A stretch of 27,945 bases of DNA. Source: Anaerolineaceae bacterium UBA5365. GTDB lineage: Bacteria; Chloroflexota; Anaerolineae; Anaerolineales; Anaerolineaceae. The notes under the pieces are model-generated. The model saw only the letters and a list, made by a program, of their open reading frames with translations, was not told where the DNA came from and searched no databases. Location: assembly GCA_002407905.1 (NCBI GenBank), contig DHPL01000027.1, positions 46,732 to 74,676 on the forward strand, written 5' to 3'. Positions 21,514-27,945 of this stretch are shown here, in pieces; the first letter of the stretch is position 1, and the number at the start of each line of letters is the position of its first letter. The translations under genes were made by a program, and so were the position numbers.

Positions 21514-22359
21514 TTACGGTCTGGGGCCGAGGTAGGTGAGCTTGCCAAAGACCATCGCGCGGTCGTTTTGGGGGTTGGTGGTGCAGGTGTAAAGGCTGAC
21601 GATCTGGTCGTCCATGCTGACACCTGGCGTTCCCTGGAGCAGGTTGCGGCTGTTGATATCGTCTACGAGGACCTGGCGCTCGGCGTCGTTATAAAACTCG
21701 GCGGCCAGCAGGGTAGGGTCGGTGGCGCCAACCACGGAAACAGCCACAATATCCACCCGAAAGGCTCTATCCGCAGTGAGCAGGTAATACAGGGGGTGCT
21801 CCTGGTAGAAACTCTGGTCCATGTACTTGACCAGGGAGCTGAAGATCTTGCCGTTATCCCAATTGTGGCCAAAAATAATAGTGTGCCAACCCTGGAAGCC
21901 GGGATCGACGCGGTAATCAAAGTAAACTGAACCGCTTTGGTCCGGCTGACCTTCAAAATTGATATCCAGGTAGCGATAGTTATCTTCCGCCTGGACAATG
22001 GGGTGATTGAGGTCGATGGCGGGGTTATAAACCCAGGCCTTGACGTCCGGGTTGATGGCTTCCAGCGCCTTAAAGTCCGGCTCCACCTGGGTGAGCAGCC
22101 AGGCGAGCTCCGCGGCATGGGGGTTGGCTGTGGGCGAAGGTGTTGGACTGGGCAAGGGCGTCGGGCTGGGCAATGGGGTAAGCGTTGGCGGTACTGCTGT
22201 TGCGGGCAGGATGGGGTTGCTTACGGATTGGGCCCGTGAGTCCATGGCGGTTTCCAGCTGGGCTTGCTTGCTGCAAGACGCGATGGCAAACACCAGCACC
22301 AGGGCCAGCATCAGCAGAACGGTTGCCACAAGGCGGAGCGGTTTAGTACGCATCGGCAT
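21514..22359 (-). CDS. Class B-like sortase with lipoprotein-type signal
   Basis: A 281-residue transpeptidase that should join sorted surface proteins to the cell wall. The catalytic residues are visible: H165 in IIFGHNWDNGK, C259 in IVSLYTCTTNP and R267 in NDRAMVFGKL. The segment IFSSLVKYMDQSFYQEHPL after the histidine is the class B type (GSL..Y.D..F...HP). The N-terminus has a hydrophobic segment (LRLVATVLLMLALVLVFAIA) ending in IASC (C29), a plausible lipobox. A Ser/Pro/Thr-rich linker of repeated SPTP units follows (about 57-79). An ATG at 22353 is an alternative start, and no clear ribosome site precedes either. It is directly downstream of its probable substrate, a protein with an IPQTG sorting signal. 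Confidence 0.88.
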   Translation of the reverse strand: MPMRTKPLRLVATVLLMLALVLVFAIASCSKQAQLETAMDSRAQSVSNPILPATAVPPTLTPLPSPTPLPSPTPSPTANPHAAELAWLLTQVEPDFKALEAINPDVKAWVYNPAIDLNHPIVQAEDNYRYLDINFEGQPDQSGSVYFDYRVDPGFQGWHTIIFGHNWDNGKIFSSLVKYMDQSFYQEHPLYYLLTADRAFRVDIVAVSVVGATDPTLLAAEFYNDAERQVLVDDINSRNLLQGTPGVSMDDQIVSLYTCTTNPQNDRAMVFGKLTYLGPRP

Positions 22360-22366
22360 TTAAATC

Positions 22367-22395
22367 AAAACCAGGTCGGTAAGGCCGGCCTGGTT
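22367..22395 (-). terminator. Possible terminator between the surface protein and sortase genes
   Basis: On the minus strand AACCAGG-C-CGG and CCG-A-CCTGGTT form a stem with one internal mismatch around CCTTA, followed by a short TTTT. The T-run is short, so it may be leaky and let the sortase be co-transcribed at a lower level. Confidence 0.5.
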
Positions 22396-22419
22396 CTATC
22401 TCCCTTACCAAGGCGAATT

Positions 22420-25400
22420 CTACTCTTTTTTACTCTGCTTTTCCCGGATTTGCCCAAGCAGGAGCAAGAATGTACCAACGAAAGCCATGAGCAAGCTGAC
22501 GAGCAGCAATCCGCTGCCAGGGTTGCCCTGATCCCCAGTTTGGGGGATCTGCACGCTTTGAGTAGGCCGCGGGGTGGGGGCCGGCGTGCTGCTGGGATCC
22601 GTTTTGGGCGGCTGGGTTGGCGTGACGGTCGGCCCGGGTGTTGGCTGGGTGGGGATGGGTGTGTTCTTAGGCAGTTGGGTGACCGTTACGGTTTCATCGT
22701 CCGAGACCGGAGGGGTTTCGTTACTATCCGCCGTGGCGGTGTTATCGAAGTACCCCAGCGTGGCATCGGCCTCAGTGATCACATGGGTTGCCTGGCAAAC
22801 CAGTTTTTCGCCGGGCTGCAGCGTGGCAGGTTGAGCTGGGGTGCAGGCGCCCAGTGTGACACCGGGTGTGTTATCCGCGATGGTCACGCCGGTCAGTGCC
22901 GTATCGCCGGTGTTGGTAGCGGTGAGCGTATAGGTAACCGTATCCCCCAGTTTGTAGGGGCCCGCGCCAGAGCTGGCAACTTTTTCCAGGCTAAGACCGG
23001 GTTTGACAACCGGTACAGTCGCATCATCCTCGATGGGATCGGTCTGGTCGCTCTCGGCTGTGGCTACATTTCTGAAGGATTTAGCCGTTACATCTTTTTC
23101 CTGTATCACGTAGCTGGCTTCGCAGCTCATGCTTGCTTCAGGCGCCAGCGTGCTCCCCTGGGCAGGTGTGCAACTGCCCAGGGTCACGCCGGGAGTGTTA
23201 TCGCTGATCGTGACGTTAGTCAGGTCAACGTTTCCCGTATTGGTAGCGGTGATGAGGTATTTAACCGTATCACCGAGAAGGTAAGGGCCCGCGCCGGAGG
23301 TAACCTTTTTGTCGATCGTCATGGCCGGAAGCTCAGGGATCGTTACCGTGTCTTCGGTGGGCTCCTTATTGGAGGCTCCCTGGTCTGTGGTCAGGGCGCC
23401 CACTGGAATGAGGTTGCGGTAGGCGCCAGGCATAGTGCCGGTGACCAGGGCGCTCACTTCGCAGCTGCTGCCGGCTGGAAGGGCTCCGCCTTCCAGGGTA
23501 AGCTGTGTGCCGCCTGGCAGCGTAGTGAGCGTGCCGCCGCAAGTGTTCGCCGGCGAGGAGGGGTCCGCGAAGCTCAGCCCTGTGGGCAGATTATCGCTGA
23601 ACCTGGCGCCGGTGAGGTCCTGGGTCAGGGTGTTTTGCAGTAGGATGGTGAGGCGGGTGCTCGCGCCGGGCTGAATGAGCTCGTCCGCGAAATTCTTGGT
23701 GATGCTGATACCCGGCAGATTGGAAATTGATGCCTGGGTACCGCGATCGTTGCTGATGCCTTCATTGCTGCTCACCGCGCCCACCGGAATGATATTCGTG
23801 AGGTTGAAATTGGTGGTCATGGTGACGTTGAGGGTCATGGCGCAGGTAGTGCCGGCTTTGAGCGTACCGCCGCTAAAGGCGAAGGTGTTCGCCTTGGCAT
23901 CGGCGGCAATGGAACCACCGCAGGTACCCACGTTCGTGGTCACCGGCTCGGCAACGATCATGCCGGCGGGCATATTATCTGTAAAACTGATTCCAGTGAG
24001 GTCAGCCGTGAGCGGGTTTTTAAGCTGAATGGTGAGGGTGCTCACCGCGCCGCCATGCACGTACACCGGGTTAAAGCCCTTGTTGATTTCCAGCTTCAGG
24101 TTGGTGACCGTAAGGGAGGCCTCCGCGTTGGTGCTGGGGCGGATGACCGTGCCCGCGTAATTGCCCGTGACCTGGGTTGACCAGATGGTGTTCTTATAGG
24201 TACCGGGATTGGCTGAGCCCTTGACGTTGATGGTGATCACGCAGAGACCGGGGACGCCATTTGCTGCCGGAGGCAAAGTTCCGTTCGTGTAACGGGGTGT
24301 ATTGGTATTGGGCTGGGTGAAACCGCATGTGAGGCTTTGGGTGGAAACATAAGTAACGCCGGAAGGGAACGAGTCTGTAAAAGCTACGTCCGTGATCGGT
24401 TTATCAGAGTTGTTGACCAGGGAAATCTTAAGGATGGAAGCGCCGTTGGGCACAACAATGGGTGATTCGAAGACCTTGCTGATGGTGAAATCCGGGCTTT
24501 TGGGATTGGTCACGGTCAGTTTGGCCGAAACCTCGCTGGCAGGAATGATGTTCTGATCATTGCTGATGTTGCCGGGTTTGATGGTATTGGTGTGGCTGCC
24601 AACCGTGGTGCTGGTCACCTTGACGGTGATTACGCAGGACTTGTCCGGCCCAACCGAGGCTCCGCTGAGGGTCAATACGGCGGGGGAGGTTCCCTGCGCG
24701 CTGCCGCTCACGGTGCCGTTGCCGCAGTTGGTGATGGTAGTCTCCAGCGGGTAAACCAGCAGGAGGTTACTCGGGAAGGTGTCCACGAGTTGATAGTTGG
24801 TCAGGGTCACCGCGGTGCCGTCATAGTTTTTGGCAGGCGGGATGCTGATCTTCATGGTAGATACATCGCCAGCTTCGATGCTGCTTGGCGAAAAGGTTTT
24901 GGCGATATTGCTGGGGTAATAAACACCGCCGGTGGGGTTTACCGTGAGCTTGGCCGAGGTGCCGCCCGGGTAGGTAACCGTGTTGTCGCCGATCTTGTAT
25001 TTCAGCGTGCCGCCGGGGATGCTGTTGGTTATCGTGACGGGGCTTTTGAGATCTTTATCCGTATGGGTGACGGAAAAGCTGATGGTGCAGGTGGTCCCGG
25101 GAGCGATGGTGCCGTTACTGGCGCTGAAAATCTGGCCAGGTTGATCCGGCTGGTTTACGCCTAAGGAAGGCGAACCGCAGTTGGTGCTGTTGAAGGGGGC
25201 GCCTGCCAGCAGGCCCGCGGGGATCGCGTCGGTGAGTTCCACGGCCTGCATGGTTTCCGAGCTGTTATTGGCGATCGAAATGGAAACCGTGCTGGCCTCG
25301 CCGGCCTTGATGCTGGTGGGGTTGAAGGCTTTCCAGAAGTAGATCGACTGAATGTTGAGGGTAGCGCTGGCGGGTTGAGCATTGGTGACGTTTTGGTCGT

Positions 25401-26667
25401 TTTTGATCGCGCCGGCGGGGAGGGTATTGGTGTAGCTGCCATCGGCCGCGCCAGTGACGTAGAGCGTGATGACGCATTTACCCGGAGTCTTGGAGTCTGT
25501 CGCTTTGGCGATGGTGATCCCTGTGAAGCTGGCCGTGGCGCCGCTAACGCTGGCTGTATCGGTTCCGCAACCATCGAAAACTGCAGCGTCGTCCGTGTAG
25601 GTAAGACCGCTGGGCAGAGTGTCCGTGATCGAAAGGCCGGTCAGGGCGCTATTGAGGTCGTTATTCCATAAGGTGATGGTGAGTTTGCTCTTTGCGCCGA
25701 TCGTCCGCGTGGTGGGGTTGAAAGATTTGGAGAGGGTGGGCGGTGTAATCGCGTCCGCGATGATGGTGGCGCTGGCCGGGGTGGTATTGGCGAAGGACTG
25801 GCCTTCTGCATTGCCGGTCAGCCCGCCCTCCGGGATGGTGTTGATGAAGGTGCCCGCTGAATCTACGGTAACTTCCACAGTGATCACGCACGTAGTAGCC
25901 TCGCCGTCCGGAGAGGCAGGCAGGCTGCCGCTGGTGAGGGCAACGGTATTGCCGCTGGCCGAGAGGCTGCCGCCGCAGGAGTTTCCGGGGTTGCCGTTGC
26001 CAAACACACGCATGCCCTCCGGCAGGTTGTCAGTGAGGGCCAGGTCGGTCAGGGCATAAATGCTGGTGTTATACAGGCTGATCGTGAGCGTACTTACCTG
26101 ACCCGGCAGGATGCGGGTGGGCGTAAAGAGCTTGTTCACGGTGGCGCTGATGACCACCGGCGTGGGTTCCGTGGTAGGGGTGGCGGAAGGTGTAGCCGAA
26201 GGATCAGCCGTGGGTTCATTTGTGGGTTCAGCCGTATTTTCGGGCGTTGGCTGGGTGGACAGTGCGGTAGCAGCCAGGAGCGTGGGCTCAGTAGGGCTCG
26301 GCTCGGTTGGGTTGACGGCCTCTCCAGTGGGACTAGGTTCATGCGTCGCAGTCGCTTCCAGGGTAGGCGTAATGGAGCCCTCAGCAGTGGGTTCCGGGGT
26401 AACCGAAGGGTCAGGCGCGCCCTGAGTTTGCGTTAGGGTTAACGCGGGCGTCTCTGTTGGCTCAGCCGCAGGAGCTTCGGTAGAAGTGGCCTGGGTTGGC
26501 TCTGCGGTCACGCCAACGGTGGCTGTGGGTTCCACAGCGGTCGGCGTGGAGGTGGCACCATCCTGGGCAAAGGCCAGACCGATACCGCTAAAACTCATGG
26601 CCATGACACTGACCAGTAATACGACGCTTAAGACGGCGTTCGCCACTGACTTTGTGTTTTTATGCAT
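22420..26667 (-). CDS. Large wall-anchored surface protein: nine DUF11-type repeats and IPQTG sorting signal
   Basis: A 1415-residue secreted protein. A signal peptide covers about 1-35 (cleavage probably after LAFA), followed by a Thr/Pro/Glu-rich spacer to about 170. Seven repeats of about 120-130 residues follow (starting near 178, 313, 445, 590, 730, 863 and 991). They have the pattern K.FNP....G..S.L.I.L.N, LTDxLPxG, a Cys, a second Cys in CVITV, and NTIP.G. Two shorter DUF11-like repeats come next (about 1120-1220 and 1228-1330) with GAGPYxLGDTV and SDNTPGVTLG. A Pro/Thr stalk leads to IPQTG (1374-1378), a hydrophobic helix and a basic tail (REKQSKKE), i.e. a sortase sorting signal. Each repeat has exactly two cysteines and there are none elsewhere. 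The ATG follows GGGAGA. It is probably an extended fibre or S-layer-like adhesin. Its binding target is unknown. Confidence 0.9.
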   Translation of the reverse strand: MHKNTKSVANAVLSVVLLVSVMAMSFSGIGLAFAQDGATSTPTAVEPTATVGVTAEPTQATSTEAPAAEPTETPALTLTQTQGAPDPSVTPEPTAEGSITPTLEATATHEPSPTGEAVNPTEPSPTEPTLLAATALSTQPTPENTAEPTNEPTADPSATPSATPTTEPTPVVISATVNKLFTPTRILPGQVSTLTISLYNTSIYALTDLALTDNLPEGMRVFGNGNPGNSCGGSLSASGNTVALTSGSLPASPDGEATTCVITVEVTVDSAGTFINTIPEGGLTGNAEGQSFANTTPASATIIADAITPPTLSKSFNPTTRTIGAKSKLTITLWNNDLNSALTGLSITDTLPSGLTYTDDAAVFDGCGTDTASVSGATASFTGITIAKATDSKTPGKCVITLYVTGAADGSYTNTLPAGAIKNDQNVTNAQPASATLNIQSIYFWKAFNPTSIKAGEASTVSISIANNSSETMQAVELTDAIPAGLLAGAPFNSTNCGSPSLGVNQPDQPGQIFSASNGTIAPGTTCTISFSVTHTDKDLKSPVTITNSIPGGTLKYKIGDNTVTYPGGTSAKLTVNPTGGVYYPSNIAKTFSPSSIEAGDVSTMKISIPPAKNYDGTAVTLTNYQLVDTFPSNLLLVYPLETTITNCGNGTVSGSAQGTSPAVLTLSGASVGPDKSCVITVKVTSTTVGSHTNTIKPGNISNDQNIIPASEVSAKLTVTNPKSPDFTISKVFESPIVVPNGASILKISLVNNSDKPITDVAFTDSFPSGVTYVSTQSLTCGFTQPNTNTPRYTNGTLPPAANGVPGLCVITINVKGSANPGTYKNTIWSTQVTGNYAGTVIRPSTNAEASLTVTNLKLEINKGFNPVYVHGGAVSTLTIQLKNPLTADLTGISFTDNMPAGMIVAEPVTTNVGTCGGSIAADAKANTFAFSGGTLKAGTTCAMTLNVTMTTNFNLTNIIPVGAVSSNEGISNDRGTQASISNLPGISITKNFADELIQPGASTRLTILLQNTLTQDLTGARFSDNLPTGLSFADPSSPANTCGGTLTTLPGGTQLTLEGGALPAGSSCEVSALVTGTMPGAYRNLIPVGALTTDQGASNKEPTEDTVTIPELPAMTIDKKVTSGAGPYLLGDTVKYLITATNTGNVDLTNVTISDNTPGVTLGSCTPAQGSTLAPEASMSCEASYVIQEKDVTAKSFRNVATAESDQTDPIEDDATVPVVKPGLSLEKVASSGAGPYKLGDTVTYTLTATNTGDTALTGVTIADNTPGVTLGACTPAQPATLQPGEKLVCQATHVITEADATLGYFDNTATADSNETPPVSDDETVTVTQLPKNTPIPTQPTPGPTVTPTQPPKTDPSSTPAPTPRPTQSVQIPQTGDQGNPGSGLLLVSLLMAFVGTFLLLLGQIREKQSKKE

Positions 26668-26721
26668 TTGTCTCCCAACTAGTTCTTCAAAACTGCTTCA
26701 TATTTTGCACACAACTCCCCT

Positions 26722-26751
26722 ACTATAACCGGAGTCTGGCAAGCTTGTCCA
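26722..26751 (-). promoter_or_regulatory. Promoter of the surface protein gene
   Basis: On the minus strand TGGACA (-35) and TATAGT (-10), each one base off consensus, are separated by 18 nt. The predicted start is near 26715, giving a leader of about 48 nt before the ATG at 26667. Confidence 0.65.
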
Positions 26752-26772
26752 CAAAATTATGGCATTATTTGT

Positions 26773-26818
26773 AAAGGTTCTGTTAATTCGCGGAATCCAC
26801 CGAATTAATATGACCTTT
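26773..26818. repeat. 46-nt imperfect dyad upstream of the surface protein promoter
   Basis: Two nested inverted pairs share one centre: AAAGGT (26773-26778) with ACCTTT (26813-26818), and TTAATTCG (26783-26790) with CGAATTAA (26801-26808). They are separated by symmetric 4-nt spacers and a 10-nt centre. It lies 22 nt upstream of the -35 box and 63 nt from the metK terminator hairpin. It could be a regulator-binding site or an RNA stem. Nothing else is seen in the 26668-26930 gap besides the promoter and terminator. Confidence 0.55.
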
Positions 26819-26877
26819 CTTGCGATGAATCTATCTTTTTTTGCATTGCAGGCAGAACAGAAGTAGTGTCAGTTGGA

Positions 26878-26909
26878 TTAAACAGAAAGGCCTCCGTTAC
26901 GGAGGCCTT
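26878..26909 (-). terminator. Intrinsic terminator after metK
   Basis: On the minus strand AAGGCCTCCG and CGGAGGCCTT form a perfect 10-bp stem around TAA, followed by TCTGTTT. It starts 21 nt after the metK stop. Confidence 0.8.
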
Positions 26910-26930
26910 GATAAGCAGGGGGAGGGGCGG

Positions 26931-27945
26931 CTAGCTTAAGCCAACAGCCTGGCGCAACTCCTCGGTTTTATCGGTTTTTTCCCAGGTTAGGTCCAGGTCG
27001 TCCCGGCCAAAGTGGCCATAGGCAGCCAGGGGGCGGTAGATGGGCCGCAGAAGGTCCAGATTATGGATGATGGCCCGGGGCCGCAGGTCGAAGACCTTGC
27101 CAATGGCTTCGGCGATCTTTTCGTCATCCACGGTGCCGGTGCCGAAGGTTTCCACATTGATGGAAGTGGGGCGGGCAACGCCGATGGCATAGGAAAGCTG
27201 TACTTCGCAGCGTTCGGCTAAACCTGCAGCAACAACGTTCTTGGCCACCCAACGGGCGGCGTAAGCGCCACTGCGATCGACCTTTGTGGGGTCCTTGCCG
27301 CTGAAAGCGCCGCCGCCGTGCGGAGCCAGCCCGCCATAGGTATCGACCATGAGCTTGCGCCCGGTCAGCCCGGTATCGGCAGCGGGACCGCCCTCCACAA
27401 AGCGGCCGGAGGGATTGACCAGGATCTCGGTGTACTTGTCAAAGGGGAAGATCTCAAACGCCGGGAAGAGCGCCTTGGAGATGATCTCCCAGCGCAGCGC
27501 TTCCTGGCTCTTGTTCTCGTCATGCTGAACGGATACCACCACAGTCTTGACCCGGCTCGGTCTGCCGTCCCGGTACTCAATGGTGACCTGCGCCTTGCCA
27601 TCGGGCAGGATGCCGCGGATTGTGCCATGCCTGCGCGCGGTGTCGACGTTCCTGACAACCTGGTGCGCCAGCAGCAGGGGCAGCGGAAGCAGTTCCCGGG
27701 TTTCATCGGTGGCGTAGCCGCACATGGTGCCCTGGTCGCCGGCGCCCAGCGCGTTCAGCGCGCCTTCGCCGCCTTCCCGTACTTCCAGCGCTTTGTTTAC
27801 GCCGGCCGCGATATCGCCGCTTTGCTGGTGGATATACGAGCGCGCCTTGAACCGGCGCGGGTCATAGCCCGCGTAGCGGAGAACATTGCCAACCAGGCGC
27901 GGGATATTCACTTTCGCCGCGCAGGTAATCTCGCCCGCGACCACG
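26931..27945 (-). CDS. metK: S-adenosylmethionine synthetase (5' end missing)
   Basis: The C-terminal 337 or so residues of methionine adenosyltransferase, which makes S-adenosylmethionine from methionine and ATP in the cytoplasm. The frame is open through the right edge. The first 50-60 residues, including the usual N-terminal GHPDK region, lie outside. Visible signatures are GEITCAAKVN, QQSGDIAAGVN, the hexapeptide-type GAGDQGTMCGYA, ILVNPSGRFVEGGPAADTGL and APHGGGAFSGKDPTKVDRS. The enzyme normally works as a tetramer. The gene's upstream control region, where a SAM riboswitch might be looked for, is not in the window. Confidence 0.97.
   Translation of the reverse strand, partial: VVAGEITCAAKVNIPRLVGNVLRYAGYDPRRFKARSYIHQQSGDIAAGVNKALEVREGGEGALNALGAGDQGTMCGYATDETRELLPLPLLLAHQVVRNVDTARRHGTIRGILPDGKAQVTIEYRDGRPSRVKTVVVSVQHDENKSQEALRWEIISKALFPAFEIFPFDKYTEILVNPSGRFVEGGPAADTGLTGRKLMVDTYGGLAPHGGGAFSGKDPTKVDRSGAYAARWVAKNVVAAGLAERCEVQLSYAIGVARPTSINVETFGTGTVDDEKIAEAIGKVFDLRPRAIIHNLDLLRPIYRPLAAYGHFGRDDLDLTWEKTDKTEELRQAVGLS

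Noticed and set aside
22100..22200. Short tandem repeat array in the sortase gene and in the surface protein ends
   Set aside because: The repeats are SPTP/PTP codon repetition within Pro/Thr-rich linkers of the proteins, not a CRISPR or independent DNA repeat.
22264..23643. 459-codon plus-strand frame opposite the surface protein gene
   Set aside because: It is antisense to the repeat protein, has a Gly/Arg-rich shadow composition and no recognisable domain, while the minus strand has signal peptide, repeats and sorting signal.
26668..26930. SAM riboswitch or other RNA near metK
   Set aside because: This gap is downstream of metK; the metK leader lies outside the window, and the region shows only a terminator, a dyad and the surface protein promoter.

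Overview
The window reads as ordinary chromosome from a Chloroflexota bacterium, most likely class Anaerolineae. This is inferred from the gene mix (FemAB-type acyltransferases, DUF5680 proteins, Pro/Thr-rich DUF11-type surface protein with a sortase, ECF sigma factor with a Pro/Ala-rich anti-sigma factor) and from generally GC-rich coding sequence. No rRNA, tRNA, CRISPR array or insertion sequence was seen. Both ends cut genes: a PLP-dependent D-cysteine desulfhydrase-type enzyme on the left and metK on the right.

Left part (1-5573, minus strand): a tight six-gene run transcribed right to left as ridA, GT2 glycosyltransferase, polyprenyl-phosphate sugar transferase, two tandem FemAB transferases, D-cysteine desulfhydrase-like enzyme. 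Gaps are 12 nt or less, or the genes overlap. It pairs cell-envelope synthesis (polysaccharide initiation and extension, peptidoglycan cross-bridge addition) with a PLP lyase and the imine deaminase RidA. Upstream are a GT-B-like gene with its own terminator, and an operon of two overlapping DUF5680 genes plus a small unknown protein.

Middle part (8201-12533, plus strand): greA with a structured leader, lysS directly behind an intrinsic terminator, then an ECF sigma factor overlapping its membrane anti-sigma factor, ended by a bidirectional terminator.

Pyroglutamate region (12558-18817): pcp on the minus strand, preceded by an overlapping 58-codon ORF for a one-helix membrane protein. Divergent from it are a very large M14-type metallopeptidase and the two subunits (DUF969, DUF979) of the predicted 5-oxoproline transporter. 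Together they look like a module for pyroglutamyl peptides and 5-oxoproline, although no 5-oxoprolinase is present. A GyrI-like effector-binding protein follows.

Right part (19415-27945, minus strand): an AT-richer gene encoding a RecB-like nuclease domain fused to a DUF2075 helicase, broken by a single-base indel. Next come a class-B-like sortase with a lipoprotein-type signal and its evident substrate, a 1415-residue wall-anchored protein of nine beta-type repeats with two cysteines each and an IPQTG sorting signal. A long imperfect dyad lies between that gene's promoter and the metK terminator. The FemAB pair, the sortase and its substrate together suggest a thick, cross-bridged wall carrying covalently attached proteins.
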